Below, in pieces: positions 10,707 through 19,455 of a DNA stretch of 36,088 nucleotides. The DNA comes from Pseudomonadota bacterium (GTDB lineage Bacteria > Pseudomonadota > Gammaproteobacteria > Xanthomonadales > Xanthomonadaceae). The stretch's first letter is position 1. Each line of letters opens with the position of its first letter. The notes under the pieces are model-generated. The model searched no databases. It was not told the origin of the DNA and saw only the letters and a program-made list of their open reading frames with translations. Position numbers and translations under genes: made by a program. The DNA lies in the NCBI GenBank assembly GCA_020161335.1, contig JAIUOJ010000017.1, forward strand, positions 1 to 36,088. The letters are read 5' to 3'.

Positions 10707-12089
10707 TCAGGATACCTTGCCCACCGCATCCCCCGCCGCCGATGGCGACAGCGCCAGCAGCATCCCGCGCGCCTTGGCCCGGGTTTCCTCCAGTTCGCGC
10801 GCCGGGTCCGAGTCGGCGACGATCCCGGCGCCCGTGCGGAAGCGCAGTTGCACCCCCTCCAGTTCGGCACTGCGGATCAGGATGTTCAGGTCCAGGTCGC
10901 CGTCGCGGCCGAGCCAGCCCATCGCGCCGGTATAGGCGCCGCGGCCGGTGCGCTCGAGTTCGGCGATGACCTGCATGCAGCGCACCTTGGGGCAACCGGT
11001 GATGGTGCCGCCCGGGAACACCGCACGCACCACCGCGCCGGGCGTGGCCTCGCCGCGCAGGCGCCCGCGCACGTTGCTCACGATGTGGTGCACGTGCGCA
11101 TAGCTCTCGATCGTCATCAGTTCGTCGACCTCGACGCTGCCGGGCACGCACAAGCGGCCGAGGTCGTTACGCTCGAGGTCGACCAGCATCACGTGCTCGG
11201 CGCGCTCCTTGGGATGCCCGATCAGCTCGCGCACGCGCGCGGCGTCGTCGTCGCCGGCGAACCGCGGCCGGGTACCGGCGATCGGCCGGGTCTCCACCAC
11301 GTCGCCGCGCACCGACACCAACCGCTCCGGAGAGGCGCTGACCACGGCCCAGCCGTCGCCGGCGAACAGGCCGGCGAACGGCGCGGGATTGGCATCGCGC
11401 AGGCGCGCGTACAGGCGCGCCGGATCGGGCGGCACGCTGAATCCCGCGCGCCAGCCGCGCGAGAGGTTGGCCTGGAACACGTCGCCGGCGGCGAGGTAGT
11501 CGAGGATGCGGCGAACGCCTTCGATGAAGTCCTCGCCCGGGTCCTCGTCGAGCGTGGCAGGCGCTTGCCACGGCGCGAAGGCGGGCAGGCCCTGCGTGGT
11601 GCCGAGGTCGGCGAGGATGCCGTCGAGCATCGCATCGTGCCCGGTCTCGGCCACGGCGAAGCACTCGCCGCTGGCGTGGTCGCGCAGCACCGCCGCCGGG
11701 CAACGACGCGCCTGCGCCACCGGCAGGTCGCCCGCGGCCGGCGGCAGGTGCAGCACGGGTTCGACCTCGGCGGCGAGTTCGTAGCCGAGGAACAGCGCCC
11801 AGCCGCCGCGGAACGGCCAGCGCGGTTCTTCGCGCGGCAGTCGTTGCCGCTGCCATGCCGCGTCGAGGGCATCGAGGAAGCCGCCTGCGATCGTGCTGCC
11901 AGCCGCATCGCGCACCTGCCCATCGCGGTCAAGCCGCAGCGATTCGCCGGAGGCTGCAAGCAGCAGGTCCCAGCGCGACTGCGCGGTGCCGTGGGCGACC
12001 GATTGCAGCAGCAGCGGGTAGCGCGCCGGCGCGACGCGATGCAGGGCCAGCAGGTCGGTGTCGGCGGGAAGCGGGCGGGTGATCAGCAT
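10707..12089 (-). CDS. pabB: Aminodeoxychorismate synthase component I (PabB)
   Basis: A 460-residue chorismate-binding enzyme. The N-terminal PFRGGWALFLGYELAAEVEP is typical of PabB. The chorismate-binding domain has DVFQANLSRGWRA, SASPERLVSV, TRPIAGTRPR, HVMLVDLERNDLGRLC, YAHVHHIVSNVRGRL, FPGGTITGCPKVRCMQVI and AGAGIVADSDPARELEET. With a glutaminase (PabA) it turns chorismate into 4-amino-4-deoxychorismate for folate. The motif is PIAGT (A271), where E. coli PabB has PIKGT with a lysine used as nucleophile; PIAGT is the form found in anthranilate synthase TrpE. The N-terminus, the FPGGTITG segment and the position beside mltG-tmk-holB, where E. coli has pabC, favour PabB. No pabC or pabA is present in the window. 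Transcripts from fabF probably stop in the repeat region upstream, so it likely has its own promoter near 12090-12160. Confidence 0.88.
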   Translation of the reverse strand: MLITRPLPADTDLLALHRVAPARYPLLLQSVAHGTAQSRWDLLLAASGESLRLDRDGQVRDAAGSTIAGGFLDALDAAWQRQRLPREEPRWPFRGGWALFLGYELAAEVEPVLHLPPAAGDLPVAQARRCPAAVLRDHASGECFAVAETGHDAMLDGILADLGTTQGLPAFAPWQAPATLDEDPGEDFIEGVRRILDYLAAGDVFQANLSRGWRAGFSVPPDPARLYARLRDANPAPFAGLFAGDGWAVVSASPERLVSVRGDVVETRPIAGTRPRFAGDDDAARVRELIGHPKERAEHVMLVDLERNDLGRLCVPGSVEVDELMTIESYAHVHHIVSNVRGRLRGEATPGAVVRAVFPGGTITGCPKVRCMQVIAELERTGRGAYTGAMGWLGRDGDLDLNILIRSAELEGVQLRFRTGAGIVADSDPARELEETRAKARGMLLALSPSAAGDAVGKVS

Positions 12090-12134
12090 GGGGTGTTCGC
12101 GATCTCTGCTGATTCACGCGTTGCCGGTAGCGGA

Positions 12135-12400
12135 GAAGCAAAGGCTTCCACACGCCTGCGGCGCGCGGGTTCATTTCTTTTGCAAAGCGGCACTGCGTGC
12201 GCCATGCGCACGCGAACGGCGAAGCCGGCCCGAAGGGCGAGCCACGAAGTGGCGAGTAAAAGAAACGAACCAAAGAAAAACGCTTTCCCCGACACGGCAA
12301 ACCAGTCAAGTCGGATCTTGAGGGATTTTCCGACTCGCCATCCATGGCTCGGTCGGAAAACGGCGGGCATCCTGCCCGCTGCCCTACGGGTCTGCTGATC
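12135..12400 (+). repeat. Intergenic repeat element, left arm of an inverted pair
   Basis: About 265 bp reading on the plus strand. It starts with a GCCTGCGGCG block followed by CGGGTTCATTTCTTTT (from about 12165), then AAAGAAACGAACCAAAG, a CCGACACGGCAAA block, a GACTCGCCATCC block, and a hairpin GCGGGCATCCTGCCCGC. A diverged copy in the opposite orientation occupies 12463-12665. Elements with translations resembling KRNEPKK are familiar from Xanthomonadaceae genomes (from memory). No protein is believable here. Confidence 0.7.
12357..12379 (-). terminator. Hairpin with T-run, minus strand, inside left repeat arm
   Basis: On the minus strand GCGGGCA, a 3-base loop and TGCCCGC (12379-12363) are followed by CG and TTTT (12360-12357). 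It lies downstream of fabF in the direction of transcription and could stop fab operon transcripts before pabB. Confidence 0.5.
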
Positions 12401-12462
12401 GACCGTAACCCGAAATTTCAAAGGTGCGAAGCACTTTGCTCGCTTTTCATCTGAACAACACC

Positions 12463-12665
12463 TTCCATCGGAAACCCGGAGGGCGGCGCACAGCGATGTG
12501 CGCCGTTTTTCGCCACGGCAGGGATGCCGTGTCGAAAAATCTTGTTGCCGTTGCAGATCGCGAGTTTGCCTTGTCGAGGAAGGCCCTTTCCTTTGATTCG
12601 TTTCTTTTTGGCCAGAAAAAGAAATGAACCCGACCGCCGCAGGCGGGCGGAACGCCCTGCTTTCC
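12463..12665 (-). repeat. Intergenic repeat element, right arm of an inverted pair
   Basis: Read on the minus strand this arm repeats the order of blocks in the left arm: GCCTGCGGCG, CGGGTTCATTTCTTTT, AAAGAAACGAATCAAAGG, CGACAAGGCAAA, TTTTTCGACACGGCATCC and then the hairpin GGCGCACATCGCTGTGCGCC. The two arms differ by substitutions and small indels; the left arm has an extra ~60 bp between its two AAAGAAACGAA-flanking blocks. Between the arms, 12401-12462 holds nothing recognisable. With its surroundings this fills the 649-bp gap between fabF and pabB. Confidence 0.68.
12484..12510 (+). terminator. Rho-independent-type hairpin, plus strand, inside right repeat arm
   Basis: CGGCGCACA and TGTGCGCCG form a perfect 9-bp stem around GCGA, followed directly by TTTTT (12506-12510). 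No plus-strand gene lies just upstream, so its role may be to block antisense transcription into the fab operon, or it may simply be part of the repeat. Confidence 0.55.
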
Positions 12666-12696
12666 AGAAGGGAAGGCGCAGTGCAAGGAGCCACGA

Positions 12697-12730
12697 AGCA
12701 GATCCCTCGCGACGCTCGGGATGACAGCAA
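12697..12730 (-). repeat. Short dispersed repeat of the GTCATCCC...GAGGGA type, copy 1
   Basis: On the minus strand the sequence runs TTGCTGTCATCCCGAGCGTC and continues GCGAGGGATCTGCT. A related sequence is at 26210-26241. The unit can fold weakly, with TCCC pairing to GGGA. It sits between the fabF stop and the inverted repeat pair. Confidence 0.5.
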
Positions 12731-12738
12731 CAATCCGA

Positions 12739-13974
<1,236 letters not shown>

Positions 13975-14151
13975 GGAACCGTCTCTCCTCGATGCGTTCA
14001 TGGCCTGCCCGCGACGGCGCGGGGTGCCGAAAAACACGCGAGGCCGCAATGCGGCCCCGTGCCGTCCCGGGCCAGCCGTGTCACGGCCGCCGGACGGAAG
14101 CGCCTGCGCGGCGCGCCCGGCCACGTGGACCGGGCCCGCCGCAGGCGTGCG

Positions 14152-14391
14152 TCAAGCCTTGACGTGGGCCTTGATGTAGTCGATCGCCTGCTGCACCGAG
14201 GTGATCTTCTCGGCTTCCTCGTCGGGGATCTCGCACTCGAACTCTTCCTCGAGCGCCATCACCAGCTCGACGGTGTCGAGCGAATCGGCGCCCAGATCGT
14301 CCACGAAGGAGGCATTGGCGCTGACTTCCTCGTCCTTGACGCCAAGCTGTTCGACCACGATCTTCTTGACGCGTTCTTCGATGCTGCTCAT
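14152..14391 (-). CDS. acpP: Acyl carrier protein
   Basis: A 79-residue acidic acyl carrier protein. The phosphopantetheine attachment site is S37 in [20 protein letters not shown]. Length, charge and the start [18 protein letters not shown] agree with bacterial AcpP. It carries the growing acyl chain between the Fab enzymes encoded on both sides and also supplies acyl groups for lipid A and phospholipid. The ATG at 14391 has a GGAG about 12 bases upstream. The 225-bp gap to fabG (14392-14616) is long for this operon and may hold an additional acpP promoter, but I could not pick a convincing -35/-10 pair. Confidence 0.98.
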   Translation of the reverse strand: MSSIEERVKKIVVEQLGVKDEEVSANASFVDDLGADSLDTVELVMALEEEFECEIPDEEAEKITSVQQAIDYIKAHVKA

Positions 14392-14616
14392 TGGTTGTTC
14401 GCTCCGCGGAGGCTGTTACGGTGGATAGTGTAAGGGCTGGAGGGGAGCACGCATAGCGCGATCCCGGCTCTCCGCCCCGGGGAAGGCTGCGGGACCGGAG
14501 CCTACGCCGCGCTGCCGCATTCGGCAATCGCGTCGCGGGTTCCGGGCGTTCCCGCCGGCCGTTGCTTCATTCCATTAAGAATCTGTGACTTACGCGAATC
14601 CGTGACGAAAGCCGCG

Positions 14617-15360
14617 TCACGGCATGTACATGCCGCCGTTGACGTGGAGCGTCTCGCCGGTGATGTAGCCGGCGCCGGGACCGGCGAGGAAGGCGACGGC
14701 ATTGGCGATGTCCGTGGCCTGGCCAAGCCGGCCCAGCGCGATCTGGCCGACCAGCGCAGCCTTCGCTTCCTCGGGCAGCACGGCGGTCATGTCGGTTTCG
14801 ATGAAGCCCGGCGCGACCACGTTCACGGTGACGCCACGCGAACCGATCTCCTTCGCCAGCGACTTGCTGAAGGCGATGATGCCGGCCTTGGCCGCGGCGT
14901 AGTTGGTCTGCCCGGCATTGCCGGTCACGCCGATCACCGAGGCGATGTTGATGATGCGGCCCTTGCGCGCCTTCATCATCCCGCGCATCGCCGCCTTGCA
15001 GGCGCGATAGACGCTGGTGAGGTTGGTGTCGAGGATCGCCTGCCAGTCCTCGTCGCGCATGCGCATCAGCAGCCCGTCGCGGGTGATGCCGGCGTTGTTG
15101 ACGAGGATCGACAGCGGGCCGATGTCCTTGCCGATCGATTCCACCAGGTCTTCGATCTGGCCCGGCTGCGACACGTCGAGCACGCGGCCGTGGCCGCCGC
15201 GGGCCTGCAGCCGCGCGGCGATCGCCTGCGCGCCCGCCTCGGAGGTGGCGGTGCCGACCACGGTCGCGCCCTGCGCGGCCAGCGCGTCGGCGATCGCCGC
15301 GCCGATGCCGCGGCTGGCGCCGGTGACGAGGGCGATTTCACCTTTCAGGATGTCGGTCAT
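14617..15360 (-). CDS. fabG: 3-oxoacyl-ACP reductase
   Basis: A 247-residue short-chain dehydrogenase that reduces 3-oxoacyl-ACP with NADPH. The cofactor motif is TGASRGIG (about residues 14-21), NNAG is at about residue 90, the catalytic Ser is in IINIASVIGVTGNAGQ and the Tyr-x-x-x-Lys pair is in TNYAAAKAGIIAFSKSLA. APGFIETDMT and GETLHVNGGMYM complete the FabG signature. Position between fabD and acpP is the standard order. No unusual residues were noted. Confidence 0.97.
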   Translation of the reverse strand: MTDILKGEIALVTGASRGIGAAIADALAAQGATVVGTATSEAGAQAIAARLQARGGHGRVLDVSQPGQIEDLVESIGKDIGPLSILVNNAGITRDGLLMRMRDEDWQAILDTNLTSVYRACKAAMRGMMKARKGRIINIASVIGVTGNAGQTNYAAAKAGIIAFSKSLAKEIGSRGVTVNVVAPGFIETDMTAVLPEEAKAALVGQIALGRLGQATDIANAVAFLAGPGAGYITGETLHVNGGMYMP

Positions 15361-15434
15361 GTCTGGAATCCGGTTGCTTCAGTGTCTTGAGGACGCGTCG
15401 CGCGACAGGGCGCTGCGCGCCGGCGGTCATCCGC

Positions 15435-16376
15435 CTACTTCCAGTCGTCCAGCGCACCGTTGAATTCACCGACCTGCCCGATCGCACGTGCGTCGAGGCC
15501 CTTGTCGATGCGTTTCACCAGGCCGGCCAGCACCTTGCCCGGGCCGCATTCGGCCACGCGCGTGGCGCCGCGTGCGGCGAGCGCCTGCACGCAGCCGGTC
15601 CACTGCACCGGCAGGTAGAGCTGGCGCACCAGCGCGTCGCGGATCGCCTGCGCGCCGGCGTGCACTTCGGCATCCACGTTCTGCACGACCGGCAGCGCAG
15701 GTTCGCGCCAGGCCAGGCCGGCCATGGTCTCGGACAGCCGGTTCGCGGCCTCGCGCATCATCGGCGTGTGCGAGGGCACGCTGACGGCCAGCTTCACCGC
15801 CTTGCGCACGCCCTTTTCCGCCAGCAGCGCGAGCGCGCGGTCGACCGCCGCGGCGTCGCCGCCGATCACGATCTGCCCGGGCGAGTTGTAGTTGGCCGGC
15901 ACCACCACCTCGCTGTGCGACGCGGCCTTGCAGACCTCTTCCACCAGCGCGTCCTCGGCGCCGAGCACGGCCGCCATCGCGCCGGTGCCGGCCGGCGCCG
16001 CGTCCTGCATCAGCTGTCCGCGGATGCGCACGAGGTGGGCACCGTCGTGCAGCGACAGTGCGCCGGCGGCGACCAGCGCCGCGTACTCGCCGAGGCTGTG
16101 CCCAGCGAGCTGCGCCGGCCGCGCGCCGCCCTGCGCCAGCCAGGCGCGCCACACCGCGACCCCCGCCGCCAACAGCGCCGGCTGGGTGTACTCGGTGCGG
16201 TTGAGCATTTCCTCAGGGCCGCCCTGGGAGAGCGCCCACAGGTCGACGCCGGCACCTTCGGACGCTTCGGCGAAGGTCGCGCGCACCTCCGGGTACAGCT
16301 CGGACAGCTCGGCGAGCATGCCGACCGACTGCGAGCCCTGGCCCGGGAATACGAAGGCGAGTTGGGAGTCGGTCAC
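15435..16376 (-). CDS. fabD: Malonyl-CoA:ACP transacylase
   Basis: A 313-residue transacylase that moves malonate from CoA to ACP. It opens with LAFVFPGQGSQSVGM. The nucleophile is S94 in AGHSLGEYAAL, and the catalytic histidine is in VSVPSHTPMMREAA near residue 200. GRLVKRID-type and EFNGALDDWK ends are normal. The ATG at 16376 is preceded by an AGGAT sequence. It lies 117 bp after fabH and 74 bp before fabG on the minus strand. Confidence 0.97.
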   Translation of the reverse strand: MTDSQLAFVFPGQGSQSVGMLAELSELYPEVRATFAEASEGAGVDLWALSQGGPEEMLNRTEYTQPALLAAGVAVWRAWLAQGGARPAQLAGHSLGEYAALVAAGALSLHDGAHLVRIRGQLMQDAAPAGTGAMAAVLGAEDALVEEVCKAASHSEVVVPANYNSPGQIVIGGDAAAVDRALALLAEKGVRKAVKLAVSVPSHTPMMREAANRLSETMAGLAWREPALPVVQNVDAEVHAGAQAIRDALVRQLYLPVQWTGCVQALAARGATRVAECGPGKVLAGLVKRIDKGLDARAIGQVGEFNGALDDWK

Positions 16377-16493
16377 GATCGATCCTGCTGCGTTGCGGCT
16401 GCAGATGATACGGGCGGCAACAGCGTCGCGTCTGTACGAATGCGTACGGCGGAGCGTCCCGCGCCCATCGCCGGCGCCGGCATGACCCGTTGC

Positions 16494-17477
16494 TCAGTAG
16501 CGCAGCAGCGCCGAACCCCAGGTGAAGCCGCCGCCGAAGGCCTCCAGCAGCACCAGCTGGCCACGCTGCACGCGGCCCGAGCGCACCGCCTCGTCCAGCG
16601 CCAGCGGCACCGAGCCGGAGGACGTGTTGCCGTGCTTGTCGACGGTGACCACCACGCGGTCCATCGGCATGTCCAGGCGCTTGGCCGTGGCCTCGATGAT
16701 GCGCAGGTTGGCCTGGTGCGGGATCAGCCAGTCGAGGTCGTGGCGATCCAGGCCGTTGGCCTCGAGCGTCTCGTCGACCACCGAATCGAGCGCCCTGACC
16801 GCGTACTTGAACACGTCGCTGCCGGCCATGCGGATGCGCACGCCGGCGTTCTTCTCGTCTTCCTTGAACCCGACCGACACGCCGACCGGGTTCCACAGCA
16901 GTTCCTTCTTGCCGCCGTCGGCATGCAGGTGGGTGCTGAGGATGCCGGTCTCGGCATCGGCCCTGAGCACCACCGCGCCGGCGCCGTCGCCGAACAGCAC
17001 GCAGGTCTCGCGTTCGGTCCAGTCGACCATGCGCGTCAGGGTTTCGGCGCCCACCACCAGCACGGTCTTCGCATCGCCGGACTTGATGAACTTGTCGGCC
17101 ACCGACAGCGCGTACAGGAAGCCCGAGCACGCGGCGTTGACGTCGAACGCGCCGCAGCCGTTGGCGCCGAGGCGATGCTGCAGCAGGCAGGCGGTCGACG
17201 GGAAGATCAGGTCGGGCGTTGTGGTGCCGACCACGATCAGGTCCAGCTCGTCCGCGGACACGCCCGCGGCCTCCATCGCACGCACGGAGGCGTGGAACGC
17301 GAGGTCGCTGGTGGTCTCGCCCTCGGCGGCGATGTGCCGCTCCCGGATGCCGGTGCGCGCCGCGATCCATTCGTCGCTGGTGTCGACGATCTTCGCCAGG
17401 TCGTCGTTGGTCAGCACCTTGGAAGGCAGGTAGCTGCCGGTGCCTGCAATGCGGGAATAGACGCGTGCGCTGCTCAT
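16494..17477 (-). CDS. fabH: 3-oxoacyl-ACP synthase III (KAS III)
   Basis: A 327-residue enzyme that starts fatty acid synthesis by condensing an acyl-CoA with malonyl-ACP. The Cys-His-Asn triad is visible: C117 in [11 protein letters not shown], His in [11 protein letters not shown], and Asn in [29 protein letters not shown] and [13 protein letters not shown] are also family marks. Primer choice (straight or branched chain) cannot be read reliably from this sequence. It lies between rpmF (115 bp upstream) and fabD. Confidence 0.97.
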   Translation of the reverse strand: MSSARVYSRIAGTGSYLPSKVLTNDDLAKIVDTSDEWIAARTGIRERHIAAEGETTSDLAFHASVRAMEAAGVSADELDLIVVGTTTPDLIFPSTACLLQHRLGANGCGAFDVNAACSGFLYALSVADKFIKSGDAKTVLVVGAETLTRMVDWTERETCVLFGDGAGAVVLRADAETGILSTHLHADGGKKELLWNPVGVSVGFKEDEKNAGVRIRMAGSDVFKYAVRALDSVVDETLEANGLDRHDLDWLIPHQANLRIIEATAKRLDMPMDRVVVTVDKHGNTSSGSVPLALDEAVRSGRVQRGQLVLLEAFGGGFTWGSALLRY

Positions 17478-17592
17478 CTCGGGGACGGCCCTCGCTCAAG
17501 GCGGGCGGCCTCGCGGCCGCAGGTCGCGCACGGCACCGGTCGCGGTGCCGCGGGCGCTGGAACGGCCCGCCGCGGGGGCGGGCACGCGAGGA

Positions 17593-17787
17593 TCAGTCTT
17601 CCTCGACGACCTTGGTCTTCGGCACGATCACCTGCTTGCCGCGGTAGTAGCCGTCGGCGGTGACGTGGTGGCGCAGGTGGGTCTCACCCGAGGTCGGGTC
17701 GGTGGCCAACTGCTTGGCCGTCAGCGCGTCGTGCGAACGACGCTGGCCGCGGCGGGACGGGGTGACTCGGGATTTCTGCACAGCCAT
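17593..17787 (-). CDS. rpmF: 50S ribosomal protein L32
   Basis: A 64-residue basic protein starting [20 protein letters not shown], the L32 signature, with [17 protein letters not shown] near the end. It lacks the zinc-binding cysteine pairs that some L32 proteins carry, as is normal for the proteobacterial form. A CTGGAG sits before the ATG at 17787. It is cotranscribed with yceD and the fab genes, the conserved link between ribosome and lipid synthesis in proteobacteria. Confidence 0.97.
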   Translation of the reverse strand: MAVQKSRVTPSRRGQRRSHDALTAKQLATDPTSGETHLRHHVTADGYYRGKQVIVPKTKVVEED

Positions 17788-17851
17788 GGGATTGCTCCAG
17801 GAACGATTCGGTTGTTTCCACTGCCATCCGCGCCACCACGGCGCGAACGCT

Positions 17852-18361
17852 TCAGTTCTGCTTTTTCAATGCCGCCAGCCCGGAGAACGGATTGGCACGC
17901 ACCTCTTCCTCGGTGGACACCGGCCAGTCGCGCTCGACCGATTCCGAGCCCGGCATCACCGGCACCACCGGGACGGCGAGGATCAGTTCGTCCTCGACCA
18001 GCTCCAGCGGCCGCAGCGCGCCGTCTTCCGGCAGCAGCAGCGACTCGTAACCCGCCGGCAACGCGTCCTCGTCCGCCTCCTCGCGGACCAGGCCCAGCCG
18101 TTGCACGACCCGGACCGGGAACAGGAATCGCTGCAGGCTGCGCTGGCATTGCAGCGGCAGCTCCGCCTCGATCCTCAGCTCCACGTACGGGACCTGCATG
18201 GCATCGCGATCGAACTCGAGCGCGAACGCCACGTCACCCTCGGCATCGACCAGCGCATCGCGCAGGCGCGCCAACGAGGACAGCGGAACCCGCCCACCGA
18301 ACTCCCTTCGCGCGGCGACCATGCGCCATGCATCGAGGGTCTCGGGCAGTTCCGCGGACAT
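17852..18361 (-). CDS. yceD: YceD (DUF177) protein, 23S rRNA accumulation factor
   Basis: A 169-residue YceD/DUF177 protein. [20 protein letters not shown] matches the E. coli YceD start (LPLTLDPVRTAQKR), which fixes the ATG at 18361. [19 protein letters not shown] corresponds to the LECQRC segment, with the second cysteine replaced by serine. [20 protein letters not shown] and [15 protein letters not shown] are the conserved C-terminal blocks. The family is linked to large-subunit rRNA accumulation; the biochemical role is unknown. It heads the yceD-rpmF-fab operon. No Shine-Dalgarno sequence lies before its ATG, and a consensus promoter ends only 10 bases upstream, which suggests a near-leaderless mRNA. 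Confidence 0.93.
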   Translation of the reverse strand: MSAELPETLDAWRMVAARREFGGRVPLSSLARLRDALVDAEGDVAFALEFDRDAMQVPYVELRIEAELPLQCQRSLQRFLFPVRVVQRLGLVREEADEDALPAGYESLLLPEDGALRPLELVEDELILAVPVVPVMPGSESVERDWPVSTEEEVRANPFSGLAALKKQN

Positions 18362-18371
18362 AAGCCGCTGA

Positions 18372-18400
18372 ATTTTAAGGATCGAGCCCGCTCCTGTCAA
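18372..18400 (-). promoter_or_regulatory. Consensus sigma-70 promoter of the yceD-rpmF-fab operon
   Basis: On the minus strand TTGACA (18400-18395), a 17-base spacer and TAAAAT (18377-18372). This is nearly ideal for the housekeeping sigma factor. The predicted start, around 18364-18366, is only 3-5 bases before the yceD ATG. Confidence 0.8.
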
Positions 18401-18426
18401 ACCCGGGGGTTGCTGGCAAGTGATTG

Positions 18427-18855
18427 ATGGCACTGGGAATTTGCCCGCCGCGGCAGCGCACGGCAGACTGCCGGCCTGTCTCCCGGGGCCTGCGCGTGAC
18501 CCTGCTCGCCATTTCCCTGCTCCTGCTCACCCTCTCCGTGACGGTGGCCCTCGCGGTCCGCCAGCACGGCCAGCGGCGCCACCGCGCCATGGCCCGGCTG
18601 CTCGACGCGGCCGACGCGCTCGAGGACCGGCTGCGCGCCGCACGCAGCGAAATCGAGGCGATCGCCGGTGACGACGACAACCCCGTGCGCGAGGCGATGC
18701 AGGAGATGCTGCGCCAGCGCCTGTGGCTGCAACAGCACGGCGAGGCGGCTTCGCTGCAGCAGCTCGACACGGTACGCGCCTCGATCGACGCCGCGCGCGG
18801 CAGCATCGAGCTGCAGTTGCTTCAGATCGAGCGCGCCCGCGCGCCGCTGCACTGA
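18427..18855 (+). CDS. Small membrane-anchored protein of unknown function
   Basis: A 142-residue protein if read from the ATG at 18427. One hydrophobic segment (VTLLAISLLLLTLSVTVALA) is followed by a charged helical part (RLLDAADALEDRLRAARSEI) and a second helix rich in Gln and Leu, likely coiled coil. An in-frame GTG at 18496 would give a 119-residue protein starting just before the membrane segment and is a reasonable alternative; neither start has a strong ribosome binding site. I do not recognise the family. It is divergent from yceD and 15 bp before the yceF gene, so the two are probably cotranscribed. The absence of stop codons and the codon pattern typical of this DNA support a real gene. 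Confidence 0.65.
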   Translation: MALGICPPRQRTADCRPVSRGLRVTLLAISLLLLTLSVTVALAVRQHGQRRHRAMARLLDAADALEDRLRAARSEIEAIAGDDDNPVREAMQEMLRQRLWLQQHGEAASLQQLDTVRASIDAARGSIELQLLQIERARAPLH

Positions 18856-18870
18856 CCGGACCGCCCCCCG

Positions 18871-19446
18871 ATGCCACGCCTCGTCCTGGCCTCGACCTCG
18901 CGCTACCGCGCGGAACTGCTGGCCCGGCTGCGGCTGCCGTTCGCGCAGGTGCGACCGGAGGTGGACGAGACCCCGCGCCCGGGCGAAGCGCCGGCCTCGC
19001 TGGCGCTGCGCCTGGCGGAAGCGAAAGCCCTGGCCATCGCGGCCGCCCGTCCCGAGGCCGTAGTGATCGGTTCGGACCAGGTGGCGAGCATCGAGGGCCG
19101 CACGCTGGGCAAGCCCGGCGCGCGCGACGCCGCCGTCGCGCAACTGCAATCGATGTCGGGACGCGAGGTGGCGTTCCTGACCGCGGTCGCGGTGGCGCAC
19201 CCGGATGGCGGCATGGCCACCGCGCTGGACACGACCGTGGTTCGCTTCCGGCCGCTGGCGGACGACGAGATCGCGCGCTACGTGGACGCCGAACAGCCCC
19301 TCGACTGCGCGGGGAGCTTCAAGTGCGAGGGCCTGGGCATCGCGCTGTTCGAGGCGATCGAATCCCGCGACCCGACCGCGCTCGTCGGCCTGCCGCTGAT
19401 CGCCACGGCGCGCCTGCTGCGCGAGGCGGGCTTCGCCCTGCCCTGA
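18871..19446 (+). CDS. yceF: Maf-family nucleotide pyrophosphatase, YceF type (7-methyl-GTP)
   Basis: A 191-residue Maf/HAM1-like protein. MPRLVLASTSRYRAELLARL matches the E. coli YceF start, and EVDETPRPGE, AVVIGSDQVASIEG, LGKPGARDAAVAQL and DCAGSFKCEGLGIALFEAI all align with YceF rather than with the dTTP/UTP-type Maf (YhdE). YceF hydrolyses 7-methyl-GTP and related modified nucleotides to the monophosphate in the cytoplasm. In E. coli the gene is also next to yceD-rpmF-fab, divergent from it, as here. Length is normal. Confidence 0.93.
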   Translation: MPRLVLASTSRYRAELLARLRLPFAQVRPEVDETPRPGEAPASLALRLAEAKALAIAAARPEAVVIGSDQVASIEGRTLGKPGARDAAVAQLQSMSGREVAFLTAVAVAHPDGGMATALDTTVVRFRPLADDEIARYVDAEQPLDCAGSFKCEGLGIALFEAIESRDPTALVGLPLIATARLLREAGFALP

Positions 19447-19455
19447 CCCGCGTGC

